From Marinococcus luteus (lineage in GTDB: Bacteria > Bacillota > Bacilli > Bacillales > Marinococcaceae): 64,000 nt of DNA. The DNA lies in NCBI RefSeq assembly GCF_900106595.1, contig NZ_FNNC01000006.1, positions 124,001 to 188,000 on the forward strand, written 5' to 3'. A program made the translations under genes and the position numbers. The notes below the pieces were generated by a model that saw only the letters and a program-made list of their open reading frames with translations, ran no database searches and was not told the origin of the DNA. Numbering within the stretch: the first letter of the stretch is position 1; each line of letters starts with the position of its first letter. This document shows positions 51,341 to 60,004 of the stretch, in pieces.

Positions 51341-53230
51341 ATGAGTCTGCTTGTAGCGGAAAATTTATACCAGACAACCGGCACAAAGGTGCTGTTTGAC
51401 CATATTTCATTTACCATCGAGCCCGGAGACCGTATCGGACTGATCGGCGTTAACGGTACAGGGAAATCTTCGCTTCTCCGTGTGATTTCTGAGATTGATT
51501 CTTCGGAGAAGGGAAAGCTTCAGCATTCCAAACAGCTGAGAATTGAATACCTGCCGCAGGATCCCGAGCTGCCGGAGGAAGAAAATCTAATTGATTATTT
51601 ATATGAAGGCTCTTCCGATATCATGAAAGCAGTGAAAGATTATGAAAAAGCCCAGGCACGTTTAGAGCAGGAGCCTGAAAGTGAAGCTGCACAGGAACAA
51701 TGGATGAAGGCCCAGCAGAAGATGGACCAGCTCGGAGCATGGGAAGCAGGCACTGTAGCCCAGCAGGTGTTAAACAGACTGGGGCTGACGGTCTATAACC
51801 AAAAAATTAATGAACTCTCAGGCGGCCAGCGTAAAAGAGCTTCCATTGCCCGGGCACTTATTCAGGACTGCGACATTCTTATTCTTGACGAGCCGACGAA
51901 CCATCTCGACGATGAGTCGATTAACTGGCTTGAGAAATATTTGTCCAACTACAATGGAGCTTTAATATTAGTCACGCACGACCGTTATTTCTTAAACAGA
52001 GTAACGAATAAAATCTTTGAATTGGAACGCGGCCGGCTGTATGAGTACGACGGAAACTATGAATTGTTTCTGGAAAAACGGGCGGAGCGCGAAGCAAATG
52101 AAGCACATGCCGAAGCCAAACGGCAGAACACATTAAAGCGTGAGCTAGCCTGGCTTCAGAAGCAGCCGAAAGCTCGCGGAACAAAACAAAAAGCCCGGAA
52201 AGAACGGGCAGAATCGTTAAAACAGCAGGAAGGGCCGCCGAAGAAAGAAGAGCTTCAGGTTCCGGTAGGGTCTACGAGGCTTGGAAAGAAAGTAATAGAA
52301 GCGGAGGATTTGGAAAAGTCCTACGGAGAGAAGAATATGTTTTCCCAGTTTAACTATATGTTTACCCCTGGAGAAAAAATAGGAATTGTCGGTCCAAACG
52401 GAACTGGAAAAACGACGCTTTTAAACATTCTTGCCAACCGCATCGAACCCGATGCCGGGGATGTAGCGTACGGACCGACCGTGAAGCTTGGCTACTACTC
52501 GCAGCAGCAGGAAGAATTGGATGAATCCAAGCGTGTGCTCGAATATATTCGCGATATTGCCGAAGTTATATATACTGTTAACGGAGAAAGTATTTCGGCT
52601 GAGCAGATGCTTGAACGCTTTCTATTCGAACGGGAAGACCAGTGGACGTATATTTCCCGTCTGTCCGGCGGCGAAAAAAAGAGAGTGTACCTGCTCAGTA
52701 TTTTAATGACCGAGCCGAACGTATTATTTATGGACGAGCCGACGAACGATCTGGATGTGCAGACGCTCAGTGTACTCGAAGAATATCTGCAGCAGTTCCC
52801 AGGCGTAGTCGTCACCGTTTCCCACGACCGCTACTTTCTTGACCGGGTAGCTGAAAAGCTGTTTGTGTTTAATGAATCTTCCCAGGTCACCTTGTTTGAG
52901 GGAAATTACTCAGAATTTATGAGCTCAGAAAAGGATGCTTCCCGGCCGGCGCTCAGTAAAGAGAAGAAACCGGAGCCAGCAGCTGTAAGCAGCACGGCTG
53001 GAGATAAGAAAAAAATGTCCTATAAAGAAAAGCAGGAATGGGAGCAAATTGAAGAGCGTATTGCCCGTCTTGAAGATGAACTGGCGGAAGCAGAAAAACA
53101 GATGGAGCAGAGCGGCAGCGACCTGGAGGCCATCGAGAAGTGGTCCAGTATCCAGAAGGAAACCAATGAAAAATTGGACCAGGCGATGACACGCTGGGCC
53201 GAGCTCTCAGAAATAGCAGAAGAACAGTAA
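51341..53230 (+). CDS. ABC-F ATPase (Uup/YfmR-like)
   Basis: A 629-residue soluble protein with two nucleotide-binding domains: Walker A GVNGTGKSS and GPNGTGKTT, signatures LSGGQRKR and LSGGEKKR, Walker B ILDEPTNHLD and FMDEPTNDLD. The linker is about 80 residues, rich in Arg/Lys, and a C-terminal coiled coil (about 560-629) is typical of Uup/YfmR. Such proteins act on the ribosome at difficult peptides such as proline stretches. No membrane spans. Confidence 0.9.
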   Translation: MSLLVAENLYQTTGTKVLFDHISFTIEPGDRIGLIGVNGTGKSSLLRVISEIDSSEKGKLQHSKQLRIEYLPQDPELPEEENLIDYLYEGSSDIMKAVKDYEKAQARLEQEPESEAAQEQWMKAQQKMDQLGAWEAGTVAQQVLNRLGLTVYNQKINELSGGQRKRASIARALIQDCDILILDEPTNHLDDESINWLEKYLSNYNGALILVTHDRYFLNRVTNKIFELERGRLYEYDGNYELFLEKRAEREANEAHAEAKRQNTLKRELAWLQKQPKARGTKQKARKERAESLKQQEGPPKKEELQVPVGSTRLGKKVIEAEDLEKSYGEKNMFSQFNYMFTPGEKIGIVGPNGTGKTTLLNILANRIEPDAGDVAYGPTVKLGYYSQQQEELDESKRVLEYIRDIAEVIYTVNGESISAEQMLERFLFEREDQWTYISRLSGGEKKRVYLLSILMTEPNVLFMDEPTNDLDVQTLSVLEEYLQQFPGVVVTVSHDRYFLDRVAEKLFVFNESSQVTLFEGNYSEFMSSEKDASRPALSKEKKPEPAAVSSTAGDKKKMSYKEKQEWEQIEERIARLEDELAEAEKQMEQSGSDLEAIEKWSSIQKETNEKLDQAMTRWAELSEIAEEQ

Positions 53231-53235
53231 AAATT

Positions 53236-53269
53236 AGCAGTCTCTTAAAAGAGGCTGCTGCTTTTTTTT
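53236..53269 (+). terminator. terminator after ABC-F gene
   Basis: AGCAGTCTCTT / AGAGGCTGCT stem then eight T. Confidence 0.9.
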
Positions 53270-53345
53270 GAAGAAACAGGTTCTAAACGTTTATTCACTT
53301 GACTTTAAGGCTATAATACATACATATAATATATCTGCACATACT

Positions 53346-53359
53346 TATATTCGAATATA
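53346..53359 (+). promoter_or_regulatory. palindrome before HxlR gene
   Basis: TATATTCGAATATA is a perfect 14-bp palindrome 37 bp before the start, between AT-rich -10-like boxes. It is a natural place for an HxlR operator. Confidence 0.5.
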
Positions 53360-53395
53360 TAGTAGTGTCTTTTTTTAGATTAAAGGAGTGAAAGA

Positions 53396-53749
53396 ATGAC
53401 AATAGAAGAAAGAGAAAATATAAAAATTACGCTCGACAAAGTATGCGGAAAATGGAAAGCTGTCATTCTTATGGAGCTGGTCGGAAAAACGCTCCGTTTC
53501 AGTGAGATTAAACAGCAGCTGCAGCAGATTAATCATCAGACATTAATCAAGCAGCTCAAGGAGCTTGAACATGACGGCTTAGTATTGCGTCACGCTTACG
53601 CGGTGGTCCCGCCGAAAGTGGAATACTCTCTGACAGGCTACGGTGAGTCACTCGAGTCTCTCCTCCGGGAACTGGAAAAATGGGGAAGAGAACACAAAAT
53701 GAAAATGGAGGAAGAAGGCAAAAGCTCCTCCGGAAGCAGTGGGTGCTGA
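53396..53749 (+). CDS. HxlR-family transcriptional regulator
   Basis: A 117-residue winged-helix dimer. The conserved CGKWK holds Cys17, equal to the redox-sensing cysteine of YodB/HypR-type regulators; FSEIKQQLQQINHQTLIKQLKELEHDGLV is the recognition region. A second cysteine is the very last residue (SSGSSGC), so thiol or quinone sensing is possible. Its TGA overlaps the next gene's ATG by one base, giving tight coupling. Confidence 0.88.
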   Translation: MTIEERENIKITLDKVCGKWKAVILMELVGKTLRFSEIKQQLQQINHQTLIKQLKELEHDGLVLRHAYAVVPPKVEYSLTGYGESLESLLRELEKWGREHKMKMEEEGKSSSGSSGC

Positions 53750-54303
53750 TGAGTATGATGGAAAATGACGTATGGAAACTTGGTATTGTGGAAGCAATAG
53801 AGCCGATGGGGGAAGGATCACGTGTCTGTATAGACGCAGCAGATGTTTTGTCTCCAGCTGAAGGGCTGCTTGTCGGAGACACAGGGCACGGGTACATTTA
53901 TACGCTTTCGGAAAACCGTACGACCAGTACGTATCCAGCCCGTGTGTTTCGCATTAACGCCGGCGCTGTGCACCAGTACATTTTTGAAGAGGAAAAGACT
54001 AGATATCTCGCAGAAGTAGAGCACGATGAGCCGGTGACCGTATATGAAGGCACAGCCTCACGTCAGGTGCCGGTAGGCAGGGTGAAAATTGAAAAACGAG
54101 AGCTTGTGAGAGTAAAGGTCCGCGCAGGGGATGTGAGCCTGTCAGCTACTCTGCAGTGGGCGGACAGCGTTTATTTATTGACGGACCAATACGAGCCGAT
54201 GGCCTTAAAAGACTGCCGGCCCGGAGACCGGATCTACTGCAGAATCGATGAGCCGGGGCGTCATCTCGGTCAGGCGGTTCAAGAAGAAATAGAGGAGAGG
54301 TAA
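53749..54303 (+). CDS. stand-alone C-terminal half of archaeal-type 3-dehydroquinate synthase II
   Basis: A 184-residue protein. MGEGSRVCID (20-29), EGLLVGD (38-44), RVFRINAGAVHQY (about 65-77), KTRYLAE, VGRVKIEKREL and GDRIYCRIDEPGRHLG follow the C-terminal half of the archaeal DHQ synthase II (aminotransferase-free shikimate route). The full enzyme is roughly twice this length; the N-terminal half is missing and not found in any frame nearby. The gene is coupled to a redox-type HxlR regulator, which suggests a new role rather than shikimate synthesis. The family match is from motif recall. Confidence 0.7.
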   Translation: MSMMENDVWKLGIVEAIEPMGEGSRVCIDAADVLSPAEGLLVGDTGHGYIYTLSENRTTSTYPARVFRINAGAVHQYIFEEEKTRYLAEVEHDEPVTVYEGTASRQVPVGRVKIEKRELVRVKVRAGDVSLSATLQWADSVYLLTDQYEPMALKDCRPGDRIYCRIDEPGRHLGQAVQEEIEER

Positions 54304-54305
54304 TG

Positions 54306-54340
54306 AAAAAGCATGCTTTGTATAAAAGCGTGCTTTTTTA
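54306..54340 (+). terminator. terminator after DHQS-II-like gene
   Basis: AAGCATGCTTT / AAAGCGTGCTT stem (one wobble) then T-run. Confidence 0.85.
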
Positions 54341-54496
54341 TGAAAAAATATATATTTATAAACTGCTTTGATTGAAACAATATGGTTTAGTATAGTATCT
54401 TTTTATTTCAAGTGATTAAAAAATGAAAGGAATACGAATTACATACAAGATTAAACCCAAAGATAAAAAATGGGAGTGGAAAGAAGGGAAAATAGT

Positions 54497-56377
54497 ATGC
54501 TGGACTCTCTATTGTTTCAACTAATGCTGATCGGTGCCGTCGGAATCGGCTCCCAGTGGATTGCCTGGTTCTCGAGGCTGCCGGCCATAGTCGTTATGTC
54601 TGTTGCCGGGCTTTTGATCGGTCCGATATTTGGACTGATTAATCCTTCCGAAGCATTTGGCGAACTGTATGGCCCCATCGTATCGATTGCTGTAGCCATA
54701 ATTTTATTTGAAGGAAGCCTGAATCTTGATTTCAGGGGACTTCAGGGGCTTCAAAAGCCTGTGTACCGTATCATCACAATAGGGGCTTTTCTGGCCTGGA
54801 TACTGGGTTCATTAACAGCCCACTTTGTGGCGGGATTATCATGGGAAGTATCCTTTATTATCGGTGGTTTGCTGATCGTTACAGGACCTACCGTCATTCT
54901 GCCGCTCCTCCGGCAGGCAAAGCTGAAGCCGAGGCCGGCCAGAATACTTAAATGGGAAGGAATTGTCGTTGATCCATTTGGCGCTCTTCTGGCAGTATTT
55001 GCGTTTGAAATTATCCGCACCTTCACCTCCGAAGAGTCAGCTTTCGTCTCGCTCGTTAATTTCTTTATGGCTTCGTTGTTTGCTGTCTTTCTCGGAATTC
55101 TTTTCGGCAGAATTATCGGGTGGACCTTTGAACGGGGACATGTGCCGGAGTTTCTGAAATCTCCGGTCGTTCTGTCGATGGTGATTGCAAGCTTTGTTAT
55201 TTCGGATGTAGTCATGCATGAAACGGGACTGTTGGCTGTTACTGCTATGGGAATGACTATTGCGAACCTTCGGATCAGCTCCATCAGCGATATGCAGCAC
55301 TTTAAAGAAAATATTTCTGTGCTGCTGATTTCGGGTATATTTATTATGCTGACAGCATCGCTCGACCGGGCTACGCTGATGCAGATTTTCGATCCGCAAA
55401 TTATTGCTTACGTTCTTTTGATGCTGTTTTTAGTTCGGCCGCTTTCGATATGGCTGTCGACCATAGGGACCGATTTGACATTCGGGGAAAAAGCTCTGGT
55501 TGGCTGGATCGCTCCCCGTGGGATTGTGGCTTTGACGGTAGCAGGATATTTTGCGAATGTGCTTGAAGGGTACAATTACGCCGGGGCTTCCATTATTACT
55601 CCGCTTACGTTTGCGCTCGTGTTTGCGACTGTATGCTTCCACGGGTTTACTATCGGGCCGCTTGCCAGAAAGTTAAATCTTTCAAAAGAGGGGCTTCCGG
55701 GGGTTATGTTCGTAGGAGGAAGTTCCTTTACCACGAGCCTTGCCCAAAAGCTGAAGGAAATGAATGTCCCGGTACTGATTGCCGACTCTTCGTTTGAACA
55801 TTTGTTTAATGCACGTAAAGCAGGAATCCCTTACTACCGGGGAGAGATTCTCTCCGAGCAGTCAGAGTATTCACTGGATATGACTCCTTATAATAAGATT
55901 ATCGCGGCTACCGACCGGGATTCTTATAATTCGCTGGTGTGCACCACCTTTGTTCCTGAATTCGGAAGAAAGGATCTGTTTCAGCTCAGCTGGCATCAAT
56001 CAGACCGGAATGAACCCGATGAGCTGATGAGAAAAGTCGGTGGCCGGGTCCTGTTTGAAAAAGGCGCGACGTTTGAAGAACTGAACTGGAAAGTGGATGC
56101 GGGTTACGTATTTAAATTAACGTCGTTAACAAAAGAATACCCGTACCAGTCATATTTACATGACCGCGCGGATGATGTAGTGCTGATCGGCATCCAAAAA
56201 CCAACCGGACGCCTGGAGTTTTTTGCTCTTGATAATGCAATAAAGCCTGAGGCAGGAGACAAAATTCTTAGCCTAAGTCCGCCAAGCAACCAGGAGGTAA
56301 AAAAGAAAGAGGAGTTAAAAGAACAGTCAAGAGAAAACCAGGCTGTTCGGAAGCTTTCGGGCCCATCCTTAAATTAA
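54497..56377 (+). CDS. CPA1-type sodium/proton antiporter with cytosolic regulatory tail
   Basis: A 626-residue protein. About 12 spans (1-400) include VTGPTVILPLLRQAKLKPR and WEGIVVDPFGALLA, the ion-site region of NhaP/CPA1 exchangers. The tail from about 405 has a Rossmann-like RCK fold (VMFVGGSSFTTSLAQKL) and a TrkA_C-like part, suggesting nucleotide or ligand control. It fits salt or alkali tolerance. ATG 54497 follows AAGGGA. Confidence 0.87.
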   Translation: MLDSLLFQLMLIGAVGIGSQWIAWFSRLPAIVVMSVAGLLIGPIFGLINPSEAFGELYGPIVSIAVAIILFEGSLNLDFRGLQGLQKPVYRIITIGAFLAWILGSLTAHFVAGLSWEVSFIIGGLLIVTGPTVILPLLRQAKLKPRPARILKWEGIVVDPFGALLAVFAFEIIRTFTSEESAFVSLVNFFMASLFAVFLGILFGRIIGWTFERGHVPEFLKSPVVLSMVIASFVISDVVMHETGLLAVTAMGMTIANLRISSISDMQHFKENISVLLISGIFIMLTASLDRATLMQIFDPQIIAYVLLMLFLVRPLSIWLSTIGTDLTFGEKALVGWIAPRGIVALTVAGYFANVLEGYNYAGASIITPLTFALVFATVCFHGFTIGPLARKLNLSKEGLPGVMFVGGSSFTTSLAQKLKEMNVPVLIADSSFEHLFNARKAGIPYYRGEILSEQSEYSLDMTPYNKIIAATDRDSYNSLVCTTFVPEFGRKDLFQLSWHQSDRNEPDELMRKVGGRVLFEKGATFEELNWKVDAGYVFKLTSLTKEYPYQSYLHDRADDVVLIGIQKPTGRLEFFALDNAIKPEAGDKILSLSPPSNQEVKKKEELKEQSRENQAVRKLSGPSLN

Positions 56378-56390
56378 TGAATGAAAGTAT

Positions 56391-56431
56391 AAAAAGCCGC
56401 CTGTCCATAAATTGGATAGGCGGCTTTTTTG
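56391..56431. terminator. bidirectional terminator, antiporter/CurA-like
   Basis: AAAGCCGCCTGTCC / GGATAGGCGGCTTT stem with A-run and T-run on the two sides. Confidence 0.92.
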
Positions 56432-56474
56432 TAGTACGATCCCCGTGGTTCGTGAAAGCAGCGGAGTTATGGTT

Positions 56475-57476
56475 TTATTCGGAAACATCCACGAGCAGCT
56501 TGCCCGTGTTCCGGCCGGTGAATAATCCGATAAATGCTTCCGGAATACGATCAAAACCGGTAAGGATTGTTTCTTCATACTGGAGGTCCCCGGAAGCTAC
56601 CCAGGCTGCAAGCTGTTTGGTTGCTTCTTCAAATTCATCAGCGTAATCCCCTATAATAAAGCCCTTCATCAATGCGCTTGATTTAATGAGCTTGAATTGA
56701 ACTCTCGGCCCGTAATTGTCCGGATCATTATAAGTAGAAATCGCCCCGCACTGAACCACACGGGCAAATTTATTTAAATGATCGAGTACAATATCACTCA
56801 TTTCGCCTCCGACATTATCAAAGTATACGTCTACTTTGTCGGGGCACGTCCGCTTGATGGCTTTTGTTAAATCCTCTGTTTTGTAATTGATCACTTCGTC
56901 AAAGCCAATGCTTTTCATATAATCCAGCTTTTCATCGGTACCTGCAATACCGACCACACGGGCGCCCTGCATTTTAGCAATTTGACCGGCAAGTGAACCG
57001 ACAGCGCCGGCGCCGCCGGAAATGACGAATGTTTCTCCCTGCTTAGGCTGACCGATGCTGAGCGTACCGAAATAAGCAGTGAGTCCGGGCATGCCGACAG
57101 CGCTTAAATAAGCAGAAACCGGAGCTGCTTCCGCCTGGACCTTCCGTACATCCGAAGCGCTCACGTTAACATATTGCTGCCACGGCAGATTGCCGGTTAC
57201 GTAGTCGCCTTCTTTTAAAGAATCGTCGCGGCTTTCAAGCACCTTCGCAATGGCTCCGCCGGCAATTGGTTTATGAAGCGGAAAAGGAGGGACGTATGAT
57301 TCACGGTCGTCCATTCTTCCTCTCATATACGGATCTACAGAAATGTAAATCATTTGAAGAAGAACTTCTCCTTCTGCCGGAGAATCTATTTCTATATGCT
57401 TAAATGCAAAAGTGTTTTTATCTGGCAGGCCGTTTGGTCTTTCATGTAGGAGTATTTGTCTTGTTTTCGTTGCCAT
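56475..57476 (-). CDS. NADPH-dependent enone reductase (CurA/YfmJ-like MDR)
   Basis: A 333-residue leukotriene-B4-dehydrogenase-type enzyme. SVDPYMRGRM, GLTAYFGTL and ISGGAGAVGSLAGQIAK (cofactor loop), with YFDNVGGE, are its hallmarks. It reduces alpha,beta-unsaturated carbonyls, protecting against reactive enones. The cupin gene lies 22 bp upstream on the same strand, so they are one operon. Confidence 0.9.
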   Translation of the reverse strand: MATKTRQILLHERPNGLPDKNTFAFKHIEIDSPAEGEVLLQMIYISVDPYMRGRMDDRESYVPPFPLHKPIAGGAIAKVLESRDDSLKEGDYVTGNLPWQQYVNVSASDVRKVQAEAAPVSAYLSAVGMPGLTAYFGTLSIGQPKQGETFVISGGAGAVGSLAGQIAKMQGARVVGIAGTDEKLDYMKSIGFDEVINYKTEDLTKAIKRTCPDKVDVYFDNVGGEMSDIVLDHLNKFARVVQCGAISTYNDPDNYGPRVQFKLIKSSALMKGFIIGDYADEFEEATKQLAAWVASGDLQYEETILTGFDRIPEAFIGLFTGRNTGKLLVDVSE

Positions 57477-57498
57477 TTTATATGCTGCATCCTTTCGT

Positions 57499-58014
57499 TT
57501 ATGAAAAATTTGTCCAATAAGTAAAAAGTGGTCCGTCTGAACCGAAAACGGGATCGTAATCAGGAAGAGGAACGCGGTAAATATTATTTACTTTTTCCGG
57601 GCGCTCGGAAGGATCACCGGTACACATATCATAATTCGAGCCGCCTGGATAAGCGCCAATAACCGCAAAGTCTTCACTCTGCTCGATAAGCTTATGGCCG
57701 TATCCAGCCGGAAGAACCAGTATGTCACCGTTTTTTACATTAAGCTGCCGGCCCTGTTCGCCACCTATGTGCAAAAGGGCGGAACCACTTACGCAGCCAA
57801 GCACCTCATGCGAATTACTGTGATAATGATGGTATTCAAACACACTTCCTTTCCACGCTCCCAGCCAGTTATTTGTATTAAAAAGTTCTTTAACATCATC
57901 AGAGCCGGTTACAGTCTGTTCGTAAACGAGCACAGGAAAACCCGGATGATTAGGTATTGTACCGTCATCTTCCACGGTAAGTGTTTCTATATGAACTTCT
58001 TCGCGGCTTTTCAT
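57499..58014 (-). CDS. cupin-domain protein (YjlB-like)
   Basis: A 171-residue single cupin. FEYHHYHSNSHEVLGCVSG carries the metal histidines and glutamate, and GDILVLPAGYGHKLIE the second histidine motif. ATG 58014 after AAAAGGAGG. It is the first gene of a two-gene unit with the enone reductase and diverges from the Fur-controlled DUF2325 operon. The substrate is unknown. Confidence 0.8.
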   Translation of the reverse strand: MKSREEVHIETLTVEDDGTIPNHPGFPVLVYEQTVTGSDDVKELFNTNNWLGAWKGSVFEYHHYHSNSHEVLGCVSGSALLHIGGEQGRQLNVKNGDILVLPAGYGHKLIEQSEDFAVIGAYPGGSNYDMCTGDPSERPEKVNNIYRVPLPDYDPVFGSDGPLFTYWTNFS

Positions 58015-58108
58015 GCAAATACCTCCTTTTTTGACTGACTGGTAGCATACTCTTTCAATTATATTCCACATAGAGACAGAATAAAAACTTCTGGCTCAAG
58101 AATAAATA

Positions 58109-58164
58109 TTGACATTGAGAATCGTTTTCAATAAACTATACATAATAAATGAGAATTATTTTCA
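58109..58164 (+). promoter_or_regulatory. promoter with two Fur boxes
   Basis: TTGACA-17-TAAACT at 58109-58137. Fur boxes: TGAGAATCGTTTTCA (58116-58130, 12 of 15 against TGATAATNATTATCA) in the spacer and TGAGAATTATTTTCA (58150-58164, 13 of 15) downstream. The double site predicts tight iron repression. Confidence 0.75.
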
Positions 58165-58179
58165 AATAGGAGGATAAAC

Positions 58180-58500
58180 ATGGATGGGTTGATGATCATT
58201 GGAGCAGACAGACTGGGGGCCATTCCCGACCGGTTAAAAGAATTAGGCTTTCAGGACATCAAGCATGTCAGCGGGCGTAAAGTGAAAATGGTGCAAAAAG
58301 AAATTCCGCCAAATATTGATCTGGTGCTTGTGCTGACTGATTTCATCAATCACAATGTTTCCGCCAAGTTAAAGGAACGGGCCAAAAATCAAAACGTGCC
58401 GATCTGTTATGCGAAACGGTCCTGGTGTTCTATTTATAAAGCATTGAGTAACAGTGACGAAGTGTGTGCAAAATGTCCAATGCTTCAAAAATGTGATTAA
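58180..58500 (+). CDS. DUF2325 protein, iron-regulated
   Basis: A 106-residue protein with AGGAGG 6 bp before its ATG. MDGLMIIGADRLGAIPDRL and VSGRKVKMVQKEIPPNIDLVLVLTDFINHN follow the DUF2325 Rossmann-like pattern. The end reads VCAKCPMLQKC, a CxxC...C cluster that could bind a metal or thiolate cofactor. Two Fur boxes precede it and an unknown gene follows 18 bp later. No function is known for the domain; a metal-sensing or metal-sparing role is inferred. Confidence 0.8.
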   Translation: MDGLMIIGADRLGAIPDRLKELGFQDIKHVSGRKVKMVQKEIPPNIDLVLVLTDFINHNVSAKLKERAKNQNVPICYAKRSWCSIYKALSNSDEVCAKCPMLQKCD

Positions 58501-58518
58501 TGAAGGAGCGGTAGAGAT

Positions 58519-58971
58519 ATGAAAAAACAGCATCATGCGAAAAGAATAACGCCTGAAATTGATGATTTATTTATTTCGATTATTCAGAATGTAATGAAAG
58601 AATTAACAGAAGCAAACATTGAAAGTCAGTTGGATGTAGTAAAGTGTGTAAAAAAACACTGGAAGAAAACCGGTATTTCATCGCCGGAGCAGGAGTCGCA
58701 AAAAGTTGTGCTGTATGCAGCCCTGATGGACGAAAGCCTGAAGGCCTACCGGAACATACAGACCTTGAGGGAAGCACAGTTTATTTCTCTTGAAAAAGGC
58801 GGGGCCTGGTTTACCGGAAAAAAAACGAAGGAAGTGCACGTTTTGACATATACGGAAAGCGAAAGCATGAAATCAGTATGGAGGCGTGAGCCTTGCCCGT
58901 CCGGAGCAGAGCGTATGTACTGGTCTAATTTATATAATGGCTCCAGGAGAATGATCCTGCACTGCAAATAG
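58519..58971 (+). CDS. unknown 150-residue protein in the Fur-controlled operon
   Basis: ATG after AAGGAGCGG. The N-terminal ~90 residues look helical (ISIIQNVMKELTEANIESQL), the rest beta (WFTGKKTKEVHVLTYTESES), with cysteines in REPCPSG and at the C-terminal HCK. I do not recognise the family. Its place directly after the iron-regulated DUF2325 gene suggests joint work in iron limitation. Confidence 0.7.
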   Translation: MKKQHHAKRITPEIDDLFISIIQNVMKELTEANIESQLDVVKCVKKHWKKTGISSPEQESQKVVLYAALMDESLKAYRNIQTLREAQFISLEKGGAWFTGKKTKEVHVLTYTESESMKSVWRREPCPSGAERMYWSNLYNGSRRMILHCK

Positions 58972-59072
58972 AAAGCATCTCCCTTGTTTTTTCCTCTTAG
59001 GAAATGGGAATATACGGGTAGCGTCTTCTGAACAAGGAGCCGTGTATTTGACAGGATAGGGGAGACGTTCAT

Positions 59073-59972
59073 ATGTATCAAAAAGCTTTACTTATTATTA
59101 ACGGAAACAAAGACGTTAATGAAAAACAAAAGCAGTTAAATACATTTATCCAGGTATGGGGAACTTCTATTGTGGAACTGATCATCAGACAGACGCAGTC
59201 CAAAGATGATGTACGTGAAACGTGCGCTTCGATCGATGAAAAGGTAGAGGCGGTATTTATTGCCGGCGGTGATGGGACAATTCATGAAAGCATTAACGGG
59301 TTGATGGAGTCACCATATGCCCCGGATGTGGGTGTGCTTCCGTATGGCACCTGTAATGATTTCTCAAGATCTCTCGGTTTGGCCCAGAATCCAAAACGGG
59401 CTATGACAGATATGCTCGAAAAAAATACGAAAGAAATCGATATAGGTTCAATGAATGAGCGTTTCTTCGCTAATTTTTACGGTATAGGTTTGATTGTGGA
59501 AACGTCGGAAAATATTGATGAAAACTTAAAAGGTGCGATCGGAAAGTTAAGTTATTTTATAAGCACGCTGCAAACGGTTCAAAACCCGGAAGTGTTTTCT
59601 TATCAAATGAAAATTGACGGAGAAAACTACACTGGGGAAGCGGTAATGATTCTGATTATGAATGGCCACTCGATCGGTACAAACCAGGTGCCGGTAGGCG
59701 ACACCTCGATGCAGGATGAACAGTTCGAAATCTTCATTATTCCGGAGGGCGGCAACAGCTTGATGAGAGAATTTTTTGCAACGATGGGAACGAAGGAAAT
59801 TGATAATGAAAACAGTCCTATCGAGCACGTGCTTGGCAAAAATATCGAGTTAACTACAGATCCAGTAAAACAAGCAGACACGGACGGGGAAGTTTATACG
59901 GAAACGCCTGTAAAAATTAAGTTAGGGGAGAAAAAAGTAAGATTTCTCGTTTCTGCGACCCCTGCAGAATAG
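59073..59972 (+). CDS. diacylglycerol/lipid kinase family protein
   Basis: A 299-residue DAGK-catalytic protein. AGGDGTIHESINGL is the ATP-binding GGDGT motif, and GVLPYGTCNDFSRSLGL the second conserved block (P-x-G-T-x-N-D-F-A). Phosphorylates diacylglycerol or a related lipid at the membrane; similar to YtlR. A TTGACA-like box lies just upstream at 59048-59053. Confidence 0.88.
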   Translation: MYQKALLIINGNKDVNEKQKQLNTFIQVWGTSIVELIIRQTQSKDDVRETCASIDEKVEAVFIAGGDGTIHESINGLMESPYAPDVGVLPYGTCNDFSRSLGLAQNPKRAMTDMLEKNTKEIDIGSMNERFFANFYGIGLIVETSENIDENLKGAIGKLSYFISTLQTVQNPEVFSYQMKIDGENYTGEAVMILIMNGHSIGTNQVPVGDTSMQDEQFEIFIIPEGGNSLMREFFATMGTKEIDNENSPIEHVLGKNIELTTDPVKQADTDGEVYTETPVKIKLGEKKVRFLVSATPAE

Positions 59973-60004
59973 GAGAGGCCGCGCCGGCCTCTCCTTGTTT
60001 TTAT
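59971..60004. terminator. bidirectional terminator, lipid kinase/old yellow enzyme
   Basis: GGAGAGGCCG / CGGCCTCTCC stem with a short loop and a T-rich tail on the plus strand. Confidence 0.8.
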
